Positions 1 to 7,634 of a DNA stretch of 12,129 nt are shown here, piece by piece. Each line of letters begins with the position of its first letter. Position 1 is the first letter of the stretch. Location of the stretch: contig JAEDHX010000064.1 of assembly GCA_016296785.1 (NCBI GenBank), positions 1 through 12,129 of the forward strand, given 5' to 3'. Under the pieces are notes generated by a model. It had not been told where the DNA came from. It saw only the letters and a list, made by a program, of their open reading frames with translations, and ran no database searches. Both the position numbers and the translations under genes were made by a program. Origin of the DNA: Coprococcus sp. Lineage in GTDB: Bacteria > Bacillota > Clostridia > Lachnospirales > Lachnospiraceae.

Positions 1-2303
1 AACACATCAATATCATTATATTGATACAAAAGAAGTCTGTAATCTCTAGGTGTATATTCCCTGCACACATCAAAATAGCTTCTCTCATCAACAATACGCT
101 CAAGCTTATAAGGAATTGTGCTGATATATCTTCCGCCTCTGTTGTCAAGAAGGGTAATAACAGCTGAGTTAGATATAATCTCTACATACGCCTCACCATT
201 CACAACCGGAATCTTCTCCTCGCGCTCAAGCTCCTCATGCGCAACTATTATGTATTCAATATTGCTGTTATCGCACACAAACTTTCTCTTGAAAATGATA
301 TTGGTCAGCTTCGTTGCAAATTCAGGCTTAACATTATCAACCTCAAGGAATTCATCATAAATAACCGTAAGATCATCACTAACCATTCCCTTTACAATCA
401 TCTTCTCCATGAAATTCTCAATTGAAGGGATATAATCATGATATACACTCAAATGTTGTCCCTTGTTATATATTACATTTGCATATAGATAAGCAAGCTC
501 ATCATCAGAAAGTGTATTCTTGTAATTAAAATATCTGAGTATTGGCTGAGGAATAATCTCATAATGCTTCCTGTCAATACTTCTTATATAACACTCATTT
601 AATCCAACAAATTTTAAATCTGCTTCAGCAGCAGCCTTGAAATATTTGTGGTATATATTATCACAGAGCTTGTTGCTAATGAGCATATCACATATTGTAT
701 AAAGAGTATTCTTATCCTGCTTTATTGCATATATGCATTCAAGCATCTTAAATGCGTGAACATCAAATTCTTTTAATCTTGATGCTGTCTTTACAAATTC
801 AACAATTACATCCTCTGAAACGAATTCATTTCTAATACCCCATCTTATTGCCGATATCTCAAGTGGTGCAATCTTCTTCATCATCAGAGGCTGTTTATTA
901 AACATATCACATATCTCGAAATAGATTACAGGGCTGTTAACGCCTTCATTGTATAATCTCTGAATATCCTTATATAATATCCACTTATCTTCCGTATAAT
1001 TATGGTCGACAAATAAAAGCAGCCAGAAATAGAATAGTTTATTACTACCCTTGTTAAACTTCTGTCTTACAAGACTAGCAGTATCCTCAATCATAATTCT
1101 TTCTTTGCTAAGAAGGGCTTTCAGATAACTGTAATAGCACTTGGCCATATCGCCCATCTCATCAAAATCAGTATCGGCATCAATACGAAGGAACTCTTCC
1201 TTCACATACTCGCTCTTACCATCAAGAATATGCATATGAAGCATGCCAAGCCTGTACATATTATCCTCAGGCTTATACTGAATTAAGGTTTCAAGAGAAG
1301 CCCTTGTCGCCTCAGTATATTCAGCAAGACTAATCTTATCTGTTCTAAACTTGATATATGAACGGATAAGCTCATCATTGCTCTTTTTTATCATAAAGTT
1401 CTTATGTCTGCTCTTAGGTGTTACCTTAACTGTCTCCGGACGAAGGATATTCACCTTAATTTTAATTGTCTGATACGCATTATAGAAGCATAAATACCCG
1501 GCATTTACCCCATCAGGTATCTTGAATGGGTCAATAAGAAAATCTAAATTAAAAGTATTACCCTCAAAATCCTTTCCTGTTATTCTGTTTTTCTCAGGAA
1601 TAAGGAAATCACAATCAGAAGTAATCTGTGTATTAGTATAACCCCAGGTATTCTTGTTTATCGAAACAGTAGCCCTTACAAGCTCTGATGGCATCTCGAT
1701 AAGAATCTCTTTTTGTGCTGCCGTAAGTGTCAGTACTCTCTTTTTATGAGTATAGACAAGGAATTCCTCCATTGCCTGATTTATAGAAAGAGACATATTC
1801 AAGGTATCATAAACTCTCTTCAAATTCTCATCATTACTAATAAAGGTCCTTACAAATTCTTCACTGCCAAATATCTTAATGGCAAGCTCCGGATCCTCTT
1901 CAGCAAGAGCTGCAAACTGGAATAAATCCTCTAATTTCTTTCCTTCTATCTCAATAAATGGCACAACAATTGAAATACTATATGGAATTCTAAACTCTCC
2001 GCCATCTGTAATAATATTAATATTCCCTTTAAATGACTTACCCCTTTCAAGTCCTCTGGCATCAAAGGAATAATTAACAGTATTATTCTTTCCAATAAAT
2101 GTATGGCTATCAAAATCAATCAGATATCTGCTATCATATACCATAAGCTTTATTGGTCTGTCATTTGTAGATTTCACCTTAAATGAGCCCTTAAATAGAG
2201 TTCCTGCCTCAATATTCTCCTCTAATTTAGCAATTGAAATGTCAATTAGTGGTCTGTCTACATTAAATTCCCCTTTAGCGTACTGCTCAACTATTCCCTT
2301 CAT
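1..2303 (-). CDS. DUF5717-like protein of unknown function, partial (C-terminus beyond the left edge)
   Basis: The reverse strand is open from an ATG at 2303 to position 1, about 767 codons with no stop, so the gene continues past the edge. The start is supported by GGGAG nine bases upstream. Residues 1-115 look beta-rich and end in the segment VVPFIEIEGKKLEDLFQFA (about 113-131). A second beta-rich part spans about 185-290. From about 300 to 670 the protein is mostly alpha-helical with TPR-like spacing and many Tyr, Phe and Leu residues. The region near 680-735 returns to strands. There is no signal peptide or membrane segment, so it is probably cytoplasmic. From memory this architecture matches the DUF5717 family of Lachnospiraceae, large proteins without a known role. 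It is transcribed divergently from the PLP enzyme gene. The family call is fairly secure; no function can be assigned. Confidence 0.8.
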   Translation of the reverse strand, partial: MKGIVEQYAKGEFNVDRPLIDISIAKLEENIEAGTLFKGSFKVKSTNDRPIKLMVYDSRYLIDFDSHTFIGKNNTVNYSFDARGLERGKSFKGNINIITDGGEFRIPYSISIVVPFIEIEGKKLEDLFQFAALAEEDPELAIKIFGSEEFVRTFISNDENLKRVYDTLNMSLSINQAMEEFLVYTHKKRVLTLTAAQKEILIEMPSELVRATVSINKNTWGYTNTQITSDCDFLIPEKNRITGKDFEGNTFNLDFLIDPFKIPDGVNAGYLCFYNAYQTIKIKVNILRPETVKVTPKSRHKNFMIKKSNDELIRSYIKFRTDKISLAEYTEATRASLETLIQYKPEDNMYRLGMLHMHILDGKSEYVKEEFLRIDADTDFDEMGDMAKCYYSYLKALLSKERIMIEDTASLVRQKFNKGSNKLFYFWLLLFVDHNYTEDKWILYKDIQRLYNEGVNSPVIYFEICDMFNKQPLMMKKIAPLEISAIRWGIRNEFVSEDVIVEFVKTASRLKEFDVHAFKMLECIYAIKQDKNTLYTICDMLISNKLCDNIYHKYFKAAAEADLKFVGLNECYIRSIDRKHYEIIPQPILRYFNYKNTLSDDELAYLYANVIYNKGQHLSVYHDYIPSIENFMEKMIVKGMVSDDLTVIYDEFLEVDNVKPEFATKLTNIIFKRKFVCDNSNIEYIIVAHEELEREEKIPVVNGEAYVEIISNSAVITLLDNRGGRYISTIPYKLERIVDERSYFDVCREYTPRDYRLLLYQYNDIDV

Positions 2304-2335
2304 AAGTAATTTCTCCCAAAAAACAAGTATTAGTC

Positions 2336-2364
2336 TTGTATTTAAACTTTACAGTCGGTATAAT
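2336..2364 (+). promoter_or_regulatory. Candidate sigma-A promoter for the PLP enzyme gene
   Basis: TTGTAT (2336-2341) and TATAAT (2359-2364) are separated by exactly 17 bases, a good vegetative-type promoter. Transcription would start near 2371, about 75 bases before the chosen ATG at 2447. This also argues against translation starting at the ATG at 2336, which lies inside the promoter. Confidence 0.55.
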
Positions 2365-2387
2365 CATACTTAAAGACGTATATTCTG

Positions 2388-2416
2388 ATTATAACAAAAT
2401 ATTACTTTTTTTGAAA
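2388..2416 (-). promoter_or_regulatory. Candidate promoter for the DUF5717-like gene
   Basis: On the reverse strand a perfect TATAAT (2388-2393) lies 17 bases from TTTCAA (2411-2416), a weak -35. Transcription would begin near 2381, giving a leader of roughly 75 bases before the ATG at 2303. The 143-base divergent gap holds this and an oppositely directed promoter with partly overlapping territory. Confidence 0.4.
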
Positions 2417-2446
2417 CACAATATAATGAAAAAGAGGGATTTTTTT

Positions 2447-3517
2447 ATGGGAAAAGCAAAAGTAAATCTGTCTACTGACAACCTGATAGATCAAATTGAA
2501 ACAGTACGATTCGATCTCAATATGAATCCACTTGGAATTCCGGATTCAGTTACCAAAGCAATTACAAATAACATTCCACAGCTGAGTACATATCCTGATC
2601 CTACATATAAGCGACTTAAGGAAAGCATATCCGAATACTGCAAGGCTGATAAGGAGGATTTAGTTATTGGTTGTAGCTCATATGAGCTTACAAAACTCCT
2701 TATAGAGTTTAACAGTCCAAAGAAGGCGCTCCTTGTTACACCCGGCTCGCAGGCATATGAGAATCTTCTCAAGCTTAACGGATGTGAGATAATCTACTAT
2801 AATACCAAAGAGGAAGAGGACTTTGTCCTTGATATTGCAGATTTTATTTCATGCCTTAACGAAGATATAGACATGGTATTTTTATCTAATCCTAATTGTA
2901 CTACCTCAACAGTAATCGACAGGGAATCAGTTGAATTCATTGTTAAAGTATGTGCCGGTAATGATATATTCCTCGTTGTTGATGAAGAGTACATGGACTT
3001 CGTAAAGGATAAGGATGAATGCACTTCTATTCCGCTTGTTAGCGATTATGACAATATTGCCATACTTAGAAACACAACAAAATTCTTTGCTGTACCGGGA
3101 CTCAGGCTCTCATATCTAATAACCTCAAATATTGTCTTTAGGAAGACTCTTGAGATTGCAGGATTTCCTTATTCAATCAGCAAACTTGCTGAGGCCGCAG
3201 GTATTGATATGTTCAAGGATGCTTCATATATAAGTGATTCTAATTCCGTAATTAATACAGAACGAAATCTTGTATATGCTGCTCTTTCCGTACACAAATC
3301 AATCAAGCTATACAAGCCTGCTGCGAATTTCATTCTTATCAAGCTTCTTAAGGATAACATATCAGCACAGGATGTTGCAGATTATCTTGTTAATAAAGGT
3401 TTATACATCAGGAACTGTTCAGATATCATGGGACTTAGTAACAAATACATCCGACTCTGCTTCATGAATCCTAAGCAAAACGACTTGCTCGTTAATACCC
3501 TTCTGGAGTTTGTCTAG
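2447..3517 (+). CDS. PLP-dependent fold-type I enzyme of the HisC/CobD group
   Basis: This 356-residue protein has the hallmarks of histidinol-phosphate aminotransferases and threonine-phosphate decarboxylases. NMNPLG (25-30) is the substrate loop, YPDP (49-52) and NPN (148-150) are conserved PLP-site segments, and VVDEEYMDF (177-185) supplies the Asp and Tyr that contact PLP. Lys212 in TTKFFAVPGLRLSY is the expected Schiff-base lysine, and Arg336 is the likely carboxylate-binding arginine. The wording around Lys212 recalls CobD (TKFYAIPGLRLGY) more than HisC, but no cobalamin or histidine genes are adjacent, so the substrate is open. The start chosen is the ATG at 2447, eight bases after AGAGGG. 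The reading frame extends upstream to an ATG at 2336, but that lies in the promoter. The next gene is 153 bases downstream on the same strand. Confidence 0.85.
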   Translation: MGKAKVNLSTDNLIDQIETVRFDLNMNPLGIPDSVTKAITNNIPQLSTYPDPTYKRLKESISEYCKADKEDLVIGCSSYELTKLLIEFNSPKKALLVTPGSQAYENLLKLNGCEIIYYNTKEEEDFVLDIADFISCLNEDIDMVFLSNPNCTTSTVIDRESVEFIVKVCAGNDIFLVVDEEYMDFVKDKDECTSIPLVSDYDNIAILRNTTKFFAVPGLRLSYLITSNIVFRKTLEIAGFPYSISKLAEAAGIDMFKDASYISDSNSVINTERNLVYAALSVHKSIKLYKPAANFILIKLLKDNISAQDVADYLVNKGLYIRNCSDIMGLSNKYIRLCFMNPKQNDLLVNTLLEFV

Positions 3518-3554
3518 GACGGACAGCATTTAGTATTTGCGTAATCAAGGCAAT

Positions 3555-3575
3555 ATGAACAGATGCTTTGTTCAT
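3555..3575 (+). repeat. Small inverted repeat in the intergenic gap
   Basis: ATGAACA (3555-3561) and TGTTCAT (3569-3575) form a perfect 7-pair hairpin with a 7-base loop. No T run follows, so it is not a standard terminator. It could be an operator or a weak mRNA structure between the PLP enzyme and phosphoribosyltransferase genes. The rest of the 3518-3670 gap is AT-rich. Confidence 0.35.
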
Positions 3576-3614
3576 TAGAATTATGGTATTAGCTGTGTTT
3601 ATAGGATATATTAG

Positions 3615-3643
3615 TTAATATTTCCTGGTATCAGTTGTATATA
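3615..3643 (+). promoter_or_regulatory. Possible promoter for the phosphoribosyltransferase-like gene
   Basis: TTAATA (3615-3620) and TATATA (3638-3643) are 17 bases apart. The start site would be about 3650, leaving a very short leader before AAGGAG (3657-3662) and the ATG at 3671. In such AT-rich DNA this match is only suggestive. Confidence 0.3.
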
Positions 3644-3670
3644 GAAATAACTTTTTAAGGAGATTTTATT

Positions 3671-4312
3671 ATGAATAACGAAACAATCAAACTTTATTCT
3701 TCCTACAATAATGCTCTTGATATTAAGGTGGTGAATGGTCATTTTGCCACAAACCATTCTCATATCAATCAGTATATTGATATGACTACTATTAAGGTGA
3801 GACGTAAGATGGCTCTTGCAGCTGCCCGCTCTATGGCTACAGAGTATATTTCATCTACCATAGTTGATACAATTGTCTGCATGGATGGTACTGAGGTAAT
3901 TGGTGCTTATCTTGCTGATGCTCTTACTGATAATGGTATTGTTTCTATGAATCAGCACCAGACAATTTATATTGTAACTCCTGAGGTCCATTCTTCAGGT
4001 CAGCTGATTTTCAGAGATAATCTCCAGCCTATGATTAAAGGCAAGCATGTTCTTCTGCTTCTTGCATCAGCTACAACAGGTAAAACTATTAAGAAGAGTC
4101 TTGAATGTATTCAGTATTACGGTGGCACAATATCAGGAATCTCAGCTATCTTTTCCGCTACTCCTGAGGTTGATGGGTATCCTGTTCATACTTTATTTGA
4201 TACAAAGGATTTGCCTGACTACCAGACATATTCACATGATGATTGTCCTATGTGCAAATCAGGTCAGAAAATCGAAGCAATCGTTAACAGCTACGGTTAT
4301 TCTGTTTTGTAG
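3671..4312 (+). CDS. Orotate phosphoribosyltransferase-like protein with a non-canonical PRPP loop
   Basis: The 213-residue product reads as a type I phosphoribosyltransferase fold of the orotate phosphoribosyltransferase type: the DTIVCMDGTEVIG segment (66-78), a hinge-like stretch at 98-120, and the position of the PRPP loop at 126-139. That loop is HVLLLLASATTGKT. It keeps the TTGKT phosphate-binding turn but has Ala-Ser where active enzymes have two acidic residues (as in DDVITTG). The C-terminus carries CPMC (192-195) and ends in a Tyr-rich tail. AAGGAG sits eight bases before the ATG. I recall similar proteins in Lachnospiraceae annotated simply as phosphoribosyltransferase. Enzymatic activity is doubtful on sequence grounds; a PRPP- or nucleotide-binding role is possible. 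No pyrimidine synthesis genes are adjacent. Confidence 0.75.
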   Translation: MNNETIKLYSSYNNALDIKVVNGHFATNHSHINQYIDMTTIKVRRKMALAAARSMATEYISSTIVDTIVCMDGTEVIGAYLADALTDNGIVSMNQHQTIYIVTPEVHSSGQLIFRDNLQPMIKGKHVLLLLASATTGKTIKKSLECIQYYGGTISGISAIFSATPEVDGYPVHTLFDTKDLPDYQTYSHDDCPMCKSGQKIEAIVNSYGYSVL

Positions 4313-4342
4313 TTTTTCGCATACATATAACATTTTCTCAGA

Positions 4343-4380
4343 AAAAAGGATTCGTGCAATATCTTACACGAATCCTTTTT
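4343..4380. terminator. Bidirectional intrinsic terminator between convergent operons
   Basis: AAAAAGGATTCGTG (4343-4356) pairs perfectly over 14 bases with CACGAATCCTTTTT (4367-4380) around a 10-base loop. The A-rich 5' arm and T-rich 3' arm give a T run on either strand. It lies 30 bases after the phosphoribosyltransferase-like stop and 55 bases after the potD stop, so it probably ends both transcripts. Confidence 0.9.
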
Positions 4381-4435
4381 CATACATAAAAATAGTATAA
4401 TACAATTCTAATTATAGTTTATTATAATATCTTTG

Positions 4436-6010
4436 TTATATTTTCTTATAAGCCCTTTTCGACATAAGCTTTAGTACTACCAACAGGATAATCAGCGATG
4501 CAACTGCAATACAGAATATCCATACTCCGGCAGGTACGTCTTTTATGTTATAACATCTTACATTTATCCACATTTGATTTATGGCCTTGTTGGCATCATC
4601 ATCAAAATATTGCATAATGGCACTTCTTTTTATAACATCTTCCGTAGGATATTGGGCATATAGCTGTCTTCTTGTCTGCTCAGACGGCACGGTAATTATA
4701 TAATCCTCGTCGTCATTATTTCCTGAGAAAAAGTATCCAAGAGAATAATCTTCAACTTCCTCCTCATCATCTTCCGCACCGTAACACCAGTTAACATACT
4801 CAAATATGGTATCATCATCTTCAGTGCCTGCTATTACAGATGTATAACCTATATAATACATATTTCTTACAACGTTATCAGGTCTTGACAGGAAGTTGAC
4901 AAATGCTTCTGCCGCATGCTGTTTTCCGGCATCCTCTTCAATACCCGACTTAAGCATAACCCATCCGTCAAAATAGAGATTTGTACCTTCCCTTGGAACA
5001 GAAAACACCAATGTGAAATCATCCTCATCAGCCTGGTCCATTGTATATACAGCATCTCCTGACCACTGATAATTTGCAAGAACTTTGCCTGATACCATAT
5101 CAGCTTTACCACTGTCTGTTTCAAATGAATAAACATTCTTTTGGACATCCTGAAGAATATCCTGTACCGCATCTATCGTTTCAGGGGAAACATCATTCAT
5201 CTCTTCGGCAAGCCTTTCATGGTAATCTTCAGAATTTATAAAATCAGGGTCAGTAAGTAAGTCTGCCTTTAATATATCAAGTGCTGCAAAATAGGAATCA
5301 CGAACATTATCCTTTAATGTAACACGTCTGCTGAATTTCTCATTGTTGAGAATACTCCAGGTTGAGGCTTCCTCTTCGGTAATCTCCTCTGGGTTATAAA
5401 CTAATCCTGTTACACCCCACATATATCCTGCGGCGTATTTACTCCATTTCTCTCCATTTATCTCGTTAGTTTCAAAATTCTCCCGAATAAATGGTGAAAC
5501 ACCTTTTATATAATAATTATATTCATTGTTCTCATCAAAAAACTCATCTGAATATGGCACAAGCTTTTCCTCTGCCATAAGCTTCATGATAAGATACTCT
5601 GAAGGACATACAATATCATACACATCCCCTAGGGTGAGCATATTATACAAATCTTCATTTGTACCAAAGCAGGAATACTCAACTTCAACCCTTTTGCCAT
5701 ATGTCTCATAGTACCAGTCCTCGAAATCGTCAACCATGCTGTTTATGCCTATGATTTCAGCTCCGTTATCAAGGTCAATAAGCTCTTCTTCATCCCATTC
5801 GCCCAGGTCAATATACTCTTCCCAGTTGCATACACGGAGCTTAATTACTTCTTCCGAATCATTAGCTGTTTCTGTAATAGTGTCGTTATCATCAGAATTA
5901 CCAGAGCTATCAGCTGCATGAACATCTGCCGCTGTGTTACGACAAACAGATGAAAGTACAAGCACAGCACAGATCAAAAGAGAAGCAAATAATCTAATAA
6001 AGCTCTTCAT
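4436..6010 (-). CDS. potD: Spermidine/putrescine ABC transporter substrate-binding protein, membrane-anchored (PotD)
   Basis: This 524-residue extracytoplasmic binding protein delivers polyamine to the PotBC channel. A signal peptide covers about 1-32 with a type I cleavage site near VHA-A. Cys23 is not in a proper lipobox. The PotD fold begins at CNWEEYID (61-68), whose Trp, Glu and Tyr match the E. coli polyamine-site motif. FDGW (347-350) matches the segment holding the amine-binding Asp. It is much longer than the usual 350 or so residues because of an insertion near 70-110, a very acidic stretch at 396-436 (DDD, DDEEEVED, NNDDEDY) and a C-terminal membrane helix at about 493-514 followed by basic KRAYKK. 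It would therefore be tethered by its C-terminus to the outer face of the membrane. The ATG overlaps the potC stop by one base (TAATG), with AAAGGGGG upstream as ribosome binding site. It is the last gene of the operon. Confidence 0.93.
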   Translation of the reverse strand: MKSFIRLFASLLICAVLVLSSVCRNTAADVHAADSSGNSDDNDTITETANDSEEVIKLRVCNWEEYIDLGEWDEEELIDLDNGAEIIGINSMVDDFEDWYYETYGKRVEVEYSCFGTNEDLYNMLTLGDVYDIVCPSEYLIMKLMAEEKLVPYSDEFFDENNEYNYYIKGVSPFIRENFETNEINGEKWSKYAAGYMWGVTGLVYNPEEITEEEASTWSILNNEKFSRRVTLKDNVRDSYFAALDILKADLLTDPDFINSEDYHERLAEEMNDVSPETIDAVQDILQDVQKNVYSFETDSGKADMVSGKVLANYQWSGDAVYTMDQADEDDFTLVFSVPREGTNLYFDGWVMLKSGIEEDAGKQHAAEAFVNFLSRPDNVVRNMYYIGYTSVIAGTEDDDTIFEYVNWCYGAEDDEEEVEDYSLGYFFSGNNDDEDYIITVPSEQTRRQLYAQYPTEDVIKRSAIMQYFDDDANKAINQMWINVRCYNIKDVPAGVWIFCIAVASLIILLVVLKLMSKRAYKKI

Positions 6011-6816
6011 TATCTTTCTGCCCCCTTTCTGTTATTTTCCTTATCCCTGCCTGCAAGGTTCATAATAACAACGACAATAATAACAACAAGGAAAATAATG
6101 GTAGAAAGTGCCCATAGTGCCGTCTTTATCTCTGTCTGGGAGCCCTTTGTAGCATTTACAACATAGGTACTAATAGTGTCGAAGGTCGCAGGTTTTGTAT
6201 ATGTTGTAATAAAGTAATCGTCAAGTGACAATGTAAGTGCAAGTGCAAAGCCTGATATTATTCCCGGCATAATCTGCGGAATAACAACCTTTGTAAGTGC
6301 CTTAGCAGGTGATGCCCCAAGATCCATTGCCGCCTCATATAGGCTGCTGTCCATCTGCTTTAGCTTAGGGACAACAGACAAATATACAAATGGCGCTGAC
6401 AGAACAACGTGACCAACAACAAGCGGTACAAATGTGTCCTTACTTACACCCATTACTACAATAAGTAAAATACATATAGAAAAGCCTGTTACAACATCAG
6501 CATTTACAACAGGTACTCTGTTCATGGCACCTACTATTCCGGAAGGAAGCTTCCTAGAATAAAATGCACCAATCGCGCCCGTTGTACCAAGAACAGTAGA
6601 TATAGCTGCTGAAACAACAGCGAGAATAACTGTTCCCCATATCATATCTGCAAGCTCAGGCTTGGTAAATAACGTAACATAATTATGCATTGAGAATCCG
6701 TGTATTGTTCCAATATTTGCAGATGTTGTAAAGCTGTATACTGCAAGAATAAGGATAGGCATATAAAGTGCCACAAGCATTATACAAATGAATAAAACCT
6801 TTAATACTCTTTTCAT
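6010..6816 (-). CDS. potC: Spermidine/putrescine ABC transporter permease PotC
   Basis: The 268-residue protein, close to the usual family length, has about six hydrophobic membrane segments (roughly 7-28, 61-86, 105-124, 128-150, 183-200 and 235-254). The cytoplasmic EAA loop that docks with the ATPase is at 161-180, reading EAAMDLGASP followed by AKALTKVVIP. With PotB it forms the heterodimeric polyamine channel. Its ATG overlaps the potB stop by one base, and its own stop overlaps the potD ATG in the same way, so translational coupling is likely. The nearest ribosome binding site, AGGAGG, is 12 bases upstream of the ATG, longer than usual, which fits a start that also relies on coupling. 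A GTG closer to it is out of frame. Confidence 0.95.
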   Translation of the reverse strand: MKRVLKVLFICIMLVALYMPILILAVYSFTTSANIGTIHGFSMHNYVTLFTKPELADMIWGTVILAVVSAAISTVLGTTGAIGAFYSRKLPSGIVGAMNRVPVVNADVVTGFSICILLIVVMGVSKDTFVPLVVGHVVLSAPFVYLSVVPKLKQMDSSLYEAAMDLGASPAKALTKVVIPQIMPGIISGFALALTLSLDDYFITTYTKPATFDTISTYVVNATKGSQTEIKTALWALSTIIFLVVIIVVVIMNLAGRDKENNRKGAER

Positions 6817-7616
6817 TACAATAATGCACCTCCTCTTCTCTCAACATCTTCCTCCTCATATCTGTTTGTGAACAGAGTGAATATGAGAATAATAAGGAGA
6901 AGTATAAGGGCAATCATAGAGCCGTTATGCCAATCGTAAGCAGCAAAATAGCTTCCGATAAGACTTCCCATAATATATGTGCTGTTATAAAGCATATCAA
7001 GCACAACATAATTTGTCATAGACGGCAAAAATACCATTACAATACCACTTATAATACCAGGTAATGAAAGCGGTAAAGTCACCTTGAAAAATGTCTGGGC
7101 ACTTCCCGCGCCAAGATCATTTGCAGCCTCAAGCAGGCTGTTATCAAGCTTTATAAGGGTTGTATAAAGTGGCAGAATCATAAACGGAAGAAAATCATAT
7201 GTCATTCCTATAACCGAGTTTAAGAATGGATAATAAGCAAGATTCCCTTCAAGGATGGTAAGTATCTCCTTTAATGCAGTAATTCTCAAGGTGAAATTAA
7301 TCCACATAGGAAGAACAAATACCATTACGATTGCATATTTTCTCTTAAGATTGCTTCGTGCGAGAATATATGCTATAGGGTATGCCAAAAGCAGGCATAC
7401 ACATGTTGTTACCACTGCTACTCCCATGCTGTATGCAAGTGTTCCTATTGTATTAGGACTTGCAAAAAAGCCAACAAGATTGTCTATTGTAAATCTGCCT
7501 TCACCATTTGTGAAAGCATAATATATAATAACCAGAAGCGGCAAAACCACAAAGCATATAAGAAATAATGCATAAGGTATACACAGCTGCTTTCTGGTGA
7601 AACGAATTCCTTTCAT
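6816..7616 (-). CDS. potB: Spermidine/putrescine ABC transporter permease PotB
   Basis: The 266-residue membrane protein has about six transmembrane segments (roughly 12-34, 60-86, 95-112, 136-155, 185-205 and 232-250). Its EAA loop at 163-182 reads EAANDLGAGS followed by AQTFFKVTLP. The N-terminus is basic (KGIRFTRK), as expected for the cytoplasmic side. It pairs with PotC as the polyamine channel. The gene starts 18 bases after the potA stop with AAGGAAGGGG about seven bases before the ATG, so it has independent initiation, while its TAATG stop is shared with potC. It was assigned as PotB rather than PotC from its position after potA, its close similarity in length to E. coli PotB and the more conserved N-terminal motif. 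Confidence 0.95.
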   Translation of the reverse strand: MKGIRFTRKQLCIPYALFLICFVVLPLLVIIYYAFTNGEGRFTIDNLVGFFASPNTIGTLAYSMGVAVVTTCVCLLLAYPIAYILARSNLKRKYAIVMVFVLPMWINFTLRITALKEILTILEGNLAYYPFLNSVIGMTYDFLPFMILPLYTTLIKLDNSLLEAANDLGAGSAQTFFKVTLPLSLPGIISGIVMVFLPSMTNYVVLDMLYNSTYIMGSLIGSYFAAYDWHNGSMIALILLLIILIFTLFTNRYEEEDVERRGGALL

Positions 7617-7634
7617 AGCGTGTCCCCTTCCTTG

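Noticed and set aside
118..2073. Short plus-strand frames across the left 2 kb.
   Set aside because: They lie opposite the continuous DUF5717-like frame, have no good ribosome binding sites and encode no recognisable domains.
2336..2446. An N-terminal extension of the PLP enzyme beginning at the ATG at 2336.
   Set aside because: That ATG falls inside a good promoter, lacks a ribosome binding site, and adds 37 residues with no counterpart in the family; the ATG at 2447 has a well-placed site.
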